Assembly: GCF_963422335.1 (NCBI RefSeq)
Contig: NZ_OY729424.1
Location: 4,650,001 to 4,714,000 of the forward strand
Source of the DNA: an uncultured Roseateles sp.
Lineage (GTDB): Bacteria; Pseudomonadota; Gammaproteobacteria; Burkholderiales; Burkholderiaceae_C
DNA length: 64,000 nt
Direction of reading: 5' to 3'
The translations under genes were made by a program, and so were the position numbers. This document shows, piece after piece, positions 7,957 to 16,064 of the stretch (the first letter of the stretch is position 1; every line of letters starts with the position of its first letter). The notes under the pieces were generated by a model. That model was not told the origin of the DNA. It ran no database searches and was given only the letters and a program-made list of their open reading frames with translations.

Positions 7957-10900
7957 ATGAGCGCCAACAATCACAACTCCCTGGGTGCCTCCGGCCGCAT
8001 CGCAGCCTTTTTCCAGAGCGCGCAGATCACCCCTTTGCTGGCCCTGGCGGCCCTGCTGCTGGGTCTCTTCGCGGTGATGGTCACGCCCCGCGAGGAAGAG
8101 CCGCAGATCAATGTGACGATGGCCGACGTGCTGATCCCCTTCCCTGGCGCCAGCGCCCGGGACGTGGAACAGATGGTGGCCACGCCGGCCGAGCAGGTGC
8201 TGAACGGCATAGCCGGCGTCGAACACGTGATGTCGATGTCGCGCCCGGGCCTGGCCGTGATCACCGTGCAGTACAAGGTCGGCGTGCCGCGCACCGAGGC
8301 GCTGGTACGCCTGTACGACGCCGTCAACTCCCATGCCGACTGGCTGCCCCCCGGCCTGGGCGTCTCGGCGCCCCTCGTCAAGCCCAAGGGCATAGACGAT
8401 GTGCCCATCGTCAGCCTGACCCTGTTCAGCAAGAACGCGGACACCGGCGCCTTCGATCTGGAGCGCGTCGCCCACAGCCTGGAGATAGCCCTCAAGCGGG
8501 TGCCCGGCACGCGCGAAGTCACGACGATTGGCGGCCCCGGCCGCGCCATGCGCGTCGAGATCGACCCCGGCCGCATGAGCGGCGCCGGCCTGACCCTGGC
8601 CGAGCTGCGCCAGGCGCTGCTGTCGGCCAATGCCGGCCTGCCTCTGGGCGATCTGCTTGGCGCCAATCAGGCCATCGCGCTGGAGGCCGGGCCTTTCCTG
8701 GCCTCGGCCCGCGACGTCGAGGAGCTGGTCGTCGGCGTGCGTGAGGGCAAGCCGGTGTTCCTGCGCGACGTGGCACGGGTACAGGACGGCCCGCTCACGC
8801 CCACGAGGTATGTCTGGCATGGCGAGGCCGGCGCCGAGTACCCCGCGGTGACGATGGCCATCACCAAGAAGGCCGGCGAGAACGCCATCGACGTGGCCAA
8901 TGCGGTGATGAAGCAGGTGGCTGCGCTGCGCAACACCGTGATACCGGCCGAGGTGCAGGTCAGCGAAACGCGCAACTACGGCGCGAGTGCGAATGACAAG
9001 GCACAGAAGCTGATACAGAAGCTGCTCTTTGCCACCGCCTCGGTGGTGGCCCTGGTCTTCATTGCCCTGGGCCGGCGCGAGGCGGCCATCGTCGGCACGG
9101 CGGTGATACTGACCCTGACGGTGACACTGTTCGCCTCCTGGGCCTGGGGCTTCACGCTGAACCGGGTGTCGCTGTTTGCGCTGATCTTCTCGATCGGCAT
9201 CCTGGTCGACGATGCCATCGTGGTGGTCGAGAACATCCACCGCCACCAGCAGCTGTTCCCGGGCCGCAGCCTGGCCCAGATCATCCCCGGGGCGGTCGAT
9301 GAGGTCGGCGGCCCGACCATTCTGGCCACCCTGACCGTCATCGCCGCCCTGCTGCCCATGGCCTTCGTCAGCGGCCTGATGGGCCCCTACATGAGCCCCA
9401 TCCCCATCAATGCCTCGATGGGTATGCTGCTGTCGCTGGCGATTGCCTTCGTCGTCACGCCCTGGCTGGCGCGTATCTGGATGAAAGCCCTGCCGCCGGA
9501 CCAGGCCGGCGACCCGGAGGCGCTGCACGGCCTCTCGGCCAGGCTGGCCCCTGTCTTCGAGCGGGTCTTCAGGCCCCTGCTGGACCTGCAGCAGGGCTCG
9601 CGCAACCGCAAGCTGCTCGGCCTGGGCATCGCCGCGCTGATCGCACTCTCGCTGCTGCTGCCGGCCACCGGCCTGGTGCTGCTCAAGATGCTGCCCTTCG
9701 ACAACAAGTCGGAGTTACAGGTCGTTGTCGACATGCCCGCCGGCACGCCGCTGGAGCAGACGGCCGCGGTGATGCACGAGCTGGGCGCGTATCTGGCCAC
9801 CGTGCCCGAAGTCACCCACTACCAGGCCTTTGCCGGCACCGCCTCGCCGATCAACTTCAATGGCCTGGTGCGACAGTACTATCTGCGCTCGGGCACCGAG
9901 CAGGGCGACATCCAGGTCAATCTGGTCGACAAGCACGCTCGCGCCGACAAGAGCCACACCATCGCTCTGCGGATGCGGCCCGAGCTGCAGGCGATAGCCC
10001 GCCGCCACGGCGCGAATGTGAAGATCGTCGAAGTACCCCCGGGGCCACCGGTGCTGTCACCCATCGTGGCCGAGATCTACGGCCCCGAGGCCGAGGGCCG
10101 CCAGCAGGTGGCCCAGGCGGTGCGCGCGCTGATGGAGCGCTCGGATGGCCTGGTCGACGTGGACGACAGCAGCATCGCCCGCGCGCCCCGCAAGCTGCTG
10201 CTGGTGGACCGCCGCAAGGCCGCCCTGCTGGGCGTGCCGCAGCAGGCCATCGTCAGCACGCTGCGCGCGGCGCAGTCGGGCGAGGCGGTCACCTATCTGC
10301 ACGACCAGAGCAAATACCCGGCCGCCGCCCTGCTGCAGCTGCCGGCTGAAGGCCAGGGCGATCTGGACCTGCTGCTGTCGCTCGCCGTGCGCAGCGCCGC
10401 CGGCAAGCTGGTGCCGATACGCGAGCTGATCACCGTCAGCGACACGGTGCGCGAGCAGCCCATCCATCACAAGGACCTGCTGCCGGTCAACTATGTGCTG
10501 GCCGACGTTGCCGATGCGACGGGCAAGCTCGACAGCCCGCTGTACGGCATGTTCGCGATGCGCGGCGGGCTGTTGGACATCACCACGCCCGGCGGCGGCC
10601 AGCTGCAGGAGTTCTTCATCCGCCAGCCCGAGGACGGCTATCGCGACTACGCGATCAAGTGGGATGGCGAGTGGCAGATCACCTACGAGACCTTCCGCGA
10701 CATGGGCCTGGCCTATGCTGTCGGCCTGGTGCTGATCTATCTGCTGGTGGTGGCGCAGTTCGGTTCCTACCTGACCCCGCTGATCATCATGGCGCCTATC
10801 CCGCTGACCATCATCGGCGTGATGCCGGGCCATGCGCTGCTGGGTGCCCAGTACACCGCCACCAGCATGATAGGCATGATCGCGCTGGCCGGCATCATCG

Positions 10901-11211
10901 TGCGCAACTCCATCCTGCTGGTGGATTTCATCAATCTGCAGGTCCGGTCCGGGATGGCGTTCGAGCGGGCCATCGTCCGCTCGGCCACCACCCGCGCCCA
11001 GCCCATCATGCTGACCGGCATGGCCGCGATGATGGGGGCCTTCTTCATCCTCGACGACCCGATCTTCAATGGTCTGGCGATCTCGCTGATCTTCGGCATC
11101 TTCGTCTCCACCCTGCTCACGCTGGTGGTGATTCCGACGCTGTACTACCTGGCCTACCGCCACCGTCTGCACGCCCTCACGGGCACTTCAACCGAAGGAG
11201 AACTTCCATGA
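7957..11211 (+). CDS. RND efflux transporter, inner-membrane permease
   Basis: 1,084 residues, the normal RND size. Twelve membrane helices with two large periplasmic loops are expected. The TM4-type motif GILVDDAIVVVENIHRH holds the paired Asp proton-relay residues and resembles the HAE-1 multidrug group. The substrate is not evident. Its genomic partners (DUF2892, OsmC, a persulfide-sensor-like ArsR protein) suggest a role in sulfur-stress export rather than general multidrug efflux, which is inference. The ATG at 7957 is preferred over TTG at 7945, which overlaps the adaptor stop. The stop overlaps the next start as ATGA. Confidence 0.9.
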   Translation: MSANNHNSLGASGRIAAFFQSAQITPLLALAALLLGLFAVMVTPREEEPQINVTMADVLIPFPGASARDVEQMVATPAEQVLNGIAGVEHVMSMSRPGLAVITVQYKVGVPRTEALVRLYDAVNSHADWLPPGLGVSAPLVKPKGIDDVPIVSLTLFSKNADTGAFDLERVAHSLEIALKRVPGTREVTTIGGPGRAMRVEIDPGRMSGAGLTLAELRQALLSANAGLPLGDLLGANQAIALEAGPFLASARDVEELVVGVREGKPVFLRDVARVQDGPLTPTRYVWHGEAGAEYPAVTMAITKKAGENAIDVANAVMKQVAALRNTVIPAEVQVSETRNYGASANDKAQKLIQKLLFATASVVALVFIALGRREAAIVGTAVILTLTVTLFASWAWGFTLNRVSLFALIFSIGILVDDAIVVVENIHRHQQLFPGRSLAQIIPGAVDEVGGPTILATLTVIAALLPMAFVSGLMGPYMSPIPINASMGMLLSLAIAFVVTPWLARIWMKALPPDQAGDPEALHGLSARLAPVFERVFRPLLDLQQGSRNRKLLGLGIAALIALSLLLPATGLVLLKMLPFDNKSELQVVVDMPAGTPLEQTAAVMHELGAYLATVPEVTHYQAFAGTASPINFNGLVRQYYLRSGTEQGDIQVNLVDKHARADKSHTIALRMRPELQAIARRHGANVKIVEVPPGPPVLSPIVAEIYGPEAEGRQQVAQAVRALMERSDGLVDVDDSSIARAPRKLLLVDRRKAALLGVPQQAIVSTLRAAQSGEAVTYLHDQSKYPAAALLQLPAEGQGDLDLLLSLAVRSAAGKLVPIRELITVSDTVREQPIHHKDLLPVNYVLADVADATGKLDSPLYGMFAMRGGLLDITTPGGGQLQEFFIRQPEDGYRDYAIKWDGEWQITYETFRDMGLAYAVGLVLIYLLVVAQFGSYLTPLIIMAPIPLTIIGVMPGHALLGAQYTATSMIGMIALAGIIVRNSILLVDFINLQVRSGMAFERAIVRSATTRAQPIMLTGMAAMMGAFFILDDPIFNGLAISLIFGIFVSTLLTLVVIPTLYYLAYRHRLHALTGTSTEGELP

Positions 11212-11417
11212 CCACCTGGCAAATCGTGCGCGTCGCCGCCGGCATCTTCATCCTGCTCTCGCTGGCCCTGGGTGTGCCCGGCAGCCCGCTGTTCGTCAGC
11301 CCCTGGTGGCTGGCCTTCACCGCCTTCGTCGGCGCCAATCTGTTGCAAAGCGGCTTCACCCGCTGGTGCCTGATGGAGTCGATACTGCGCAAGCTGGGCA
11401 TCCGCCCGGGCAACTGA
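11208..11417 (+). CDS. DUF2892 (YgaP-type) membrane protein
   Basis: 69 residues with two hydrophobic helices (IVRVAAGIFILLSLALGV and a second around WWLAFTAFVGANLLQSGF) joined by a short Pro/Gly turn, ending in a basic tail. This matches DUF2892, the module found as the membrane part of YgaP-type rhodaneses and as stand-alone proteins near sulfur genes. It is translationally coupled to the RND pump by an ATGA overlap and preceded by GAAGGAG. It has no catalytic residues of its own and may be a membrane partner of the pump. Confidence 0.85.
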   Translation: MTTWQIVRVAAGIFILLSLALGVPGSPLFVSPWWLAFTAFVGANLLQSGFTRWCLMESILRKLGIRPGN

Positions 11418-11436
11418 ATCCAATGGAGGAACAGGC

Positions 11437-11886
11437 ATGAGTGACAACAGCGCGATCAGCATCGAGCTGAAGCAGCAGCAGGACTACCGTTTCGAGGCCC
11501 ACTTCGGCCCCCCGGTGGCGCCCCTGGTCTGCGACGAACCGCCGCCTATGGGCGCCGCCGCCGGCCCCTCGCCGGTGCAACTGCTGTGCGCCGCCGTGGC
11601 CAACTGCATCAGCGACTCCCTGCTGTTTGCGCTGCGCAAGTACAAGCAGACGCCCGAGCCGCTGAGCTGCAAGGTCACGGCGGAGGTGGGCCGCAACGCC
11701 GAGGGCCGGCAGCGGGTGCTGGCCATGACGGCAAGGCTGCAACTGGGCGTGGCTGCCGCGGAACTCCAGCATCTGGATCGCGTGCTGAGCCAGTTCGAGA
11801 GCTATTGCACGGTGACCCAGAGTGTGGGCCAGGGCATTCCTATCGTGGTGGAGGTCTGGGACGCCAGCGGCGCCCGGCTGAAATGA
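11437..11886 (+). CDS. OsmC family protein
   Basis: 149 residues. The two conserved cysteines of the OsmC/Ohr fold are visible in AAVANCISDS (about residue 53) and ESYCTVTQ (about 125), so a thiol-based peroxidase or persulfide-reactive role is possible. It lies 19 bp after the DUF2892 gene with GGAGG before the ATG and closes the RND operon. In this setting it may handle organic hydroperoxides or reactive sulfur species; the substrate is inferred, not shown. It faces the ArsR gene tail to tail with one base between the stop codons. Confidence 0.85.
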   Translation: MSDNSAISIELKQQQDYRFEAHFGPPVAPLVCDEPPPMGAAAGPSPVQLLCAAVANCISDSLLFALRKYKQTPEPLSCKVTAEVGRNAEGRQRVLAMTARLQLGVAAAELQHLDRVLSQFESYCTVTQSVGQGIPIVVEVWDASGARLK

Positions 11887-11887
11887 A

Positions 11888-12250
11888 TCAGCCCAGTCGG
11901 GCCCCGGCCGGCATCAGGCGCTCCTTGGCGTCGATCTCCGTGTCGGGGTCCATCTCGATTGCCACCTGGGTGCAGACGGCGCGGCACAGCGCGGCCACGC
12001 GGTCGCTCTGCAGCTTGTAGTAGATCTGCGTGCCCTCGCGGCGCTTGGACAGCACGCCGCTGCGGTACAGGGTGGACAGATGCTGCGACATATTCGGCTG
12101 CGTGGTGTCGATCTCGCTGAGCAGCTCGGAGACATTTTTCTCGCCGTTGCAGACGGCGCTGATGATCTTCAGCCGTATCGGCGTCGACAGCAGCGAGAAC
12201 AGTTCGGCGACCGACTCAAAGACCTTGTCTTCGGTGTTGCGAGCATCCAT
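11888..12250 (-). CDS. ArsR-type repressor, probable persulfide sensor (BigR/SqrR-like)
   Basis: 120 residues with a winged helix: LLSTPIRLKIISAVC (helix 2), then NVSELLSEIDTTQPNMSQHLSTLY as the recognition helix-turn-helix. Cysteines at AVCNGEKN (about 39) and ALCRAVC (about 98 and 102) are placed like the pair that forms a tetrasulfide link in BigR/SqrR/YgaV repressors, and no ArsR metal-site ELCVCD motif is present. ATG at 12250 is chosen because upstream codons add a non-homologous tail. Its own promoter contains a dyad (12267-12287). Likely targets are sulfur-oxidation genes and the neighbouring RND operon (inference). Confidence 0.82.
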   Translation of the reverse strand: MDARNTEDKVFESVAELFSLLSTPIRLKIISAVCNGEKNVSELLSEIDTTQPNMSQHLSTLYRSGVLSKRREGTQIYYKLQSDRVAALCRAVCTQVAIEMDPDTEIDAKERLMPAGARLG

Positions 12251-12305
12251 GGTGACCCGGAATAAAGCGTATTTCCATTGTATTCGCAATTACCGATATA
12301 GCGGG
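12251..12305 (-). promoter_or_regulatory. Promoter/operator region of the ArsR gene
   Basis: The 55-bp gap before the ArsR start is AT-rich. GCGTAT (12267-12272) and ATTCGC (12282-12287) form a dyad with one mismatch and a 9-nt spacer. A -10-like TACAAT lies on the minus strand inside it. Autorepression by the adjacent ArsR protein is the simplest reading. This is motif-level evidence only. Confidence 0.45.
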
Positions 12306-12626
12306 TCACTTGAACTGGTAGTGTTCCTTGTTGAGCACCGCAGCCACGGCCGTCGCCTCCTCCGGAAACAGGCCCAGATTCAATTCGGTATTGCATTGCT
12401 CGACCATGCCGCGCAGCGCCCCGGCCGTCTTGATGCGCTCCATCGGCCGGTAGACGCCCGAGCCATCGCCGCCGAACTTGCGCGCATGGCATTCGGCACA
12501 ACGGTGCTGCTTGATCAGCTGCTGGCCCAGGGCCAGGTCGGCGCCCTTGAAGATCTCCGCACCTTCTTGCGCCCACGCCGGCAGGCACAGCGCCGCGGCG
12601 AAGCAAAATCCGTACAGCTTGCGCAT
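12306..12626 (-). CDS. Small exported c-type cytochrome
   Basis: 106 residues with a signal peptide ending at AWA (about residue 19) and one heme site CAECH (about 41-45). It is followed by a Met-poor C-terminus, so the sixth heme ligand is unclear. It lies 32 bp downstream of the restored cbbZ stop on the same strand, so it is probably the last gene of the cbb operon. A periplasmic electron carrier encoded with carbon-fixation genes fits a lithotroph, where it could pass electrons from sulfur oxidation to an oxidase. Start ATG 12626 was chosen for the signal peptide. Confidence 0.82.
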   Translation of the reverse strand: MRKLYGFCFAAALCLPAWAQEGAEIFKGADLALGQQLIKQHRCAECHARKFGGDGSGVYRPMERIKTAGALRGMVEQCNTELNLGLFPEEATAVAAVLNKEHYQFK

Positions 12627-12658
12627 GGCAGCCCCCGTGACGAACCCAGGCGCCGATA

Positions 12659-13371
12659 TTACGTCGGCTCGCGCCCGTCCAGCGCTGCGGCCAGCACATG
12701 CTCGGCCACGTCCGGCAGCGTGGCGAAGATCCGCTGCGGCCGCGCCTCGGCAATCGGCCGGCCGGCCGGCCGGCATTGTAGCCATAGGGCACGGCCCAGG
12801 CGGACACGCCGGCATTGCGCGCGGCGTCCATATCGGTCTGCGAATCGCCGACATGGGCACTGCGCGCGATACGGGCGCCCATCACTTCCACCACATGCTG
12901 CAGCACGGCCGCGTGCGGCTTCTTGTGCGGCAGCGAGTCGCCGCCGATCACCAGGTCAAACAGCGGCGCCAGGCCGGTCGCCTGCAACACCCGCTCGGTG
13001 TGGCGCCACTCCTTGTTGGTGACGCAGGCGGTCTTGATGCCGGCCGCGCGCAAGCGTTGCAAAGCCTCGGCCGCGCCCTCGTAGACCACCGCCATGCTGC
13101 CGCTGCACAGCGCGTAATGATGGTCAAGGCTGGCCAGCACGGCCTCGGGACGAATCTGCCCGCTCTGTGCCGGTGCTTCAACGGCGATGCGCGCCAGCAG
13201 CCTCAGCATCAGCTCGCGCGTGCCGGCACCGATCAGCAGCGTGATCTCGCCAGTCGGTCGGCGCGCCAGGCCATGCTCAGCCAGCGCCCGGTTGACGGCC
13301 TCGGCAATCTCGCCGGCGGTATCGACCAGGGTGCCGTCGAGGTCGAAGCTGATGAGATCCCAGCGGGCCAT
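12659..13371 (-). pseudogene. gph: Phosphoglycolate phosphatase CbbZ/Gph, frameshifted
   Basis: HAD-type phosphatase that removes 2-phosphoglycolate made by RuBisCO oxygenation. Motif I FDLDGTLVDT (about 9-18), motif II VTNK and motif III KKPH/VGDSQTDMDAARN are all intact. At 12755-12774 a GGCC tandem repeat is 8 bp longer than the reading frame needs. Before it the protein reads VPYGYNAGRP; after it the homologous frame (IAEARPQRIFATLPD) continues only after a shift and stops with TAA at 12659. Unshifted, the frame runs through the cytochrome gene to 12169. With 8 bp removed the gene is 234 residues, a normal length. Either a true slipped-strand mutation or a sequencing error is possible. 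Confidence 0.82.
12755..12774. repeat. GGCC tandem repeat (frameshift site in cbbZ)
   Basis: Twenty bases of uninterrupted GGCC-phase repeat. The cbbZ frame would be open with 12 or 24 bases here. Tetranucleotide repeats change the frame with each gain or loss of a unit, the classic slipped-strand arrangement. Position near the end of the gene would alter only the last ~35 residues. Confidence 0.75.
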
Positions 13372-13374
13372 CGC

Positions 13375-14256
13375 TCAGAGCGCCAGCGCCCGCTGGCGCC
13401 GCTCCATCATCCGCCAGATGAAGGGCGTGAAGATCAGCTGCATCGCCAGCTCCATCTTGCCGCCCGGCACGACGATGGTGTTGGCCCGCGACATGAACGA
13501 GTCGTGGATCATGCTCAGCAGGTACTGGAAGTCAATGCCCTTGGGCTGGGCGAAACGGATCACCACCATGCTCTCGTCCGGCGAGGGGATGTCGCGCGCC
13601 ATGAAGGGGTTGGAGGTGTCCACCATGGGCACGCGCTGGAAGTTCACATGGGTGTGGGCGAACTGCGGGCAGATGTAGTGCACATAGTCGGGCATGCGGC
13701 GCAGTATGGTGTCCGTCACTGCCTCGGCCGAGTAGCCGCGCACATGCTCGTCGCGCCAGAGCTTCTGTATCCACTCGAGATTGATCACCGGCACCACGCC
13801 GATCAGCAGATCGGGATGGCACGCAATGTTCAGCTCCGGCGTCACCACCGCGCCGTGCAGGCCCTCGTAGAACAGCATCTCGGTGTCGGGCTCCAGGTCT
13901 TGCCAGGGCGTGAAGGTGCCGGGCTCCTGCCCGAAGGGCGCGGCCTCGCCGGGGTCGTGCAGGTAGTGGCGCCAGCGGCCGCTGCCGCACTCGCTGTAGC
14001 TGCGGAACAGCTGCTCCAGCTCCTCGAACAGATTGTTCTCCGGCCCGAAGTGGCTGAAGTTGCGGTTGCCCTGGGCCTCGGCCTCGGCCTGGCGGGCGCG
14101 CATCTCCCTGCGGTCGTAGCGGTGGAAGCTGTCGCCCTCGATCACGGCGGCCTTGACACGCTCGCGGCGAAAGATATTGGCAAAGGTGCGGGTCACCGAC
14201 GAGGTGCCGGCGCCCGACGAGCCGGTGATGGCGATGATGGGGTGGCGTTCGGACAT
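13375..14256 (-). CDS. cbbP: Phosphoribulokinase
   Basis: 293 residues, the size of the proteobacterial (class I, octameric) enzyme. P-loop GSSGAGTSS at residues 12-20. The motifs EGDSFHRYDR (about 40-49) and YEGLHGAV (about 128) are typical of this kinase. It converts ribulose 5-phosphate to RuBP for RuBisCO in the cytoplasm. It sits 3 bases before the cbbZ start and 3 bases after the cbbF stop, so it is tightly coupled in the operon. It is intact, with no unusual features. Confidence 0.95.
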   Translation of the reverse strand: MSERHPIIAITGSSGAGTSSVTRTFANIFRRERVKAAVIEGDSFHRYDRREMRARQAEAEAQGNRNFSHFGPENNLFEELEQLFRSYSECGSGRWRHYLHDPGEAAPFGQEPGTFTPWQDLEPDTEMLFYEGLHGAVVTPELNIACHPDLLIGVVPVINLEWIQKLWRDEHVRGYSAEAVTDTILRRMPDYVHYICPQFAHTHVNFQRVPMVDTSNPFMARDIPSPDESMVVIRFAQPKGIDFQYLLSMIHDSFMSRANTIVVPGGKMELAMQLIFTPFIWRMMERRQRALAL

Positions 14257-14259
14257 GGG

Positions 14260-15342
14260 TCAGTCTCTGAACAGGCTACGGGCAGCAAACAGCGGCGAAG
14301 GTGCAGCCTCAGCCGAGGGCTCGTGGTGGTAGCGCTCGATGCGCTCGACCTCGTCGCGCGAGCCGAACACCAGCGGAATGCGCTGGTGCAGTTCGCCGGG
14401 CACAACGCCCAGCATCGGCTGCCGGCCGGTGCTGGCGCGGCCGCCTGCCTGCTCCATCACCATGGCGATGGGATTTGCCTCGTAGAGCAGGCGCAGGCGG
14501 CCGGGCTTGGCCGCGTCCTTGCTGTCGCGGGGGTAGAGGAACACCCCTCCGCGCATCAGGATGCGGTGCGCCTCGGCCACCATCGAGGCGATCCAGCGCA
14601 TATTGAAGTCCTTGCCGCGCACGCCGCTCTTCCCCGCCAGGCATTCATCAACGTAACGCTTGACCGGCGGCTCCCAGAAGCGGCTGTTGGAGCTGTTGAT
14701 GGCGAGCTCGCGGGTCTGCTCGGGCACGCGCAGCTCCGGGTCGGTGAGCAGGAACTCGCCCAGCTCGGGGTCGAGTGTGAAGCCCACCGCGCCATTGCCC
14801 ACTGTCAGCACCAGCATCGTGGCCGGTCCGTAGATCGCATAGCCGGCGGCCACCTGGGCCGCGCCGGGCTGCAGGAAGTCGGCCTCGATCAGCGGACGCC
14901 GGCCATCGCTGACCTCGGGCGGCGCGCGCAGGATGGAGAAGATGCTGCCCACCGCCACGTTGACGTCGATGTTCGACGAGCCATCGAGCGGATCGAACAC
15001 CAGCAGGTATTTGCCACGCGGAAAGGCCTCGGGAATGACATGCGGCAGCGCCATCTCCTCCGACGCCATGCCGGCCAGATGGCCGCTCCACTCGTTCATG
15101 CGCAGGAACAGCTCGTTGGACAGCACGTCCAGCGGCTTCTGCTCCTCGCCCTGCACATTGATCTGCCCCGCCTGCACAGGCTCGACCAGCCGGCCGCGCG
15201 CGACGATGCGGGCGATCGCCTTGCAGGCCAGTGCGATATCGAGAATCAGCGCATTGAGATCGCCGCTGGCCGTGGGGAAGCGGCGGCGCTGCTCGATCAG
15301 GTAGCGCGTCAGCGTCCAGCGCTGCGGGGTGTTCATCATCAT
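14260..15342 (-). CDS. cbbF: Fructose-1,6-bisphosphatase class I
   Basis: 360 residues. DPLDGSSNIDVNVAVGSIFS (about 116-135) is the metal- and phosphate-binding core of class I FBPase, and GVFLYPRD and LLYEANPIAMVMEQAGG are conserved later. In autotrophs the enzyme regenerates RuBP by hydrolysing fructose- and often sedoheptulose-bisphosphate. Three consecutive ATG codons (15342, 15339, 15336) overlap the cbbY stop; the first is taken, and any would be coupled. The cbb copy is likely specific for autotrophic growth, with a housekeeping copy expected elsewhere (inference). Confidence 0.95.
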   Translation of the reverse strand: MMMNTPQRWTLTRYLIEQRRRFPTASGDLNALILDIALACKAIARIVARGRLVEPVQAGQINVQGEEQKPLDVLSNELFLRMNEWSGHLAGMASEEMALPHVIPEAFPRGKYLLVFDPLDGSSNIDVNVAVGSIFSILRAPPEVSDGRRPLIEADFLQPGAAQVAAGYAIYGPATMLVLTVGNGAVGFTLDPELGEFLLTDPELRVPEQTRELAINSSNSRFWEPPVKRYVDECLAGKSGVRGKDFNMRWIASMVAEAHRILMRGGVFLYPRDSKDAAKPGRLRLLYEANPIAMVMEQAGGRASTGRQPMLGVVPGELHQRIPLVFGSRDEVERIERYHHEPSAEAAPSPLFAARSLFRD

Positions 15343-16064
15343 GGCGAGGCCTCGGTGCAAGTCAGGAACAAGGCATGCCAGTCGCGCAGCAGTGCGGGCG
15401 TGATGCCGGCCAGGCCATCGAGCACGCGCAGCGCGCCGCTGAAATCATGGTGGGCGGTGAAGGCGGTCGGTGTGACGACGCAGGCCAGGTCGGCGGCGCG
15501 GGCGGCCCGCAGGCCGTTGGCCGAATCCTCCAGCGCCAGGCAGGCGCCGGCCGGCAGATGCAGGCGGGCCAGCGCCTGCTGATAGACCTGCGGATGGGGT
15601 TTCTTCAGCGGCGCGGTCGAGGCGTCCTCTATCACCTCGAAGCACCGCCGCCAGTCGGGGCCCAGGGTCTGGCCGAGCAGCACGGCCACATTGACGGGCG
15701 AGGTCGTGGTGGCAATGGCCAGGCGCAGGCCGGCGCCCGGAGCGGCCTCGATCAGCGCCTGCACGCCGGCGCGCAGCGGCAGCGCCCCGGCCGCCACCTG
15801 GCGCGCGTAGGCCGCCGTCTTGCGGCTGTGCAGGCGTTGCACGGTGGCCTCGTCGAGCGCCGGACGCTCCGGCCCGCGCTGCAGCCAGCCATGGCGGATG
15901 CGCTCCTTGCCGCCCGCCACCCGCAGCAGCTCGGTGTACTGCGCGGCGTCCCAGTGCCAGGCCAGGCCTTCGTCGGCGAAGGCCTCGTTGAAGGCCTGGC
16001 GGTGCAGGTCCTCGGTGTCGGCCAGCGTGCCGTCCACATCGAAAATCAGCGCGGCGAGCTTCAT
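15339..16064 (-). CDS. cbbY: CbbY, HAD-family phosphatase
   Basis: 241 residues. HAD motif I FDVDGTLADTE at residues 8-18, motif II ATTTSPVNV, motif III KKPHPQVYQQAL, and motif IV LEDSANGL. CbbY of red-type RuBisCO operons hydrolyses xylulose-1,5-bisphosphate, a RuBisCO misfire inhibitor. It therefore partners CbbX in keeping the enzyme active. Its start overlaps the cbbX stop and its own stop overlaps cbbF. Length and motifs are normal. Confidence 0.93.
   Translation of the reverse strand: MKLAALIFDVDGTLADTEDLHRQAFNEAFADEGLAWHWDAAQYTELLRVAGGKERIRHGWLQRGPERPALDEATVQRLHSRKTAAYARQVAAGALPLRAGVQALIEAAPGAGLRLAIATTTSPVNVAVLLGQTLGPDWRRCFEVIEDASTAPLKKPHPQVYQQALARLHLPAGACLALEDSANGLRAARAADLACVVTPTAFTAHHDFSGALRVLDGLAGITPALLRDWHALFLTCTEASP

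Noticed and set aside
7870..9528. Minus-strand open frame antisense to the RND pump
   Set aside because: His/Gly/Gln-rich with no recognisable motif; the plus strand carries the RND signature.
12169..12658. Read-through extension of cbbZ to 12169
   Set aside because: The extension would run through a well-supported cytochrome gene in another frame and has no HAD homology; a frameshift explains it better.
12478..15582. Plus-strand open frame of about 1,034 codons antisense to cbbZ, cbbP and cbbF
   Set aside because: Composition is typical of a GC-rich antisense shadow; the minus strand encodes intact, well-known Calvin enzymes.
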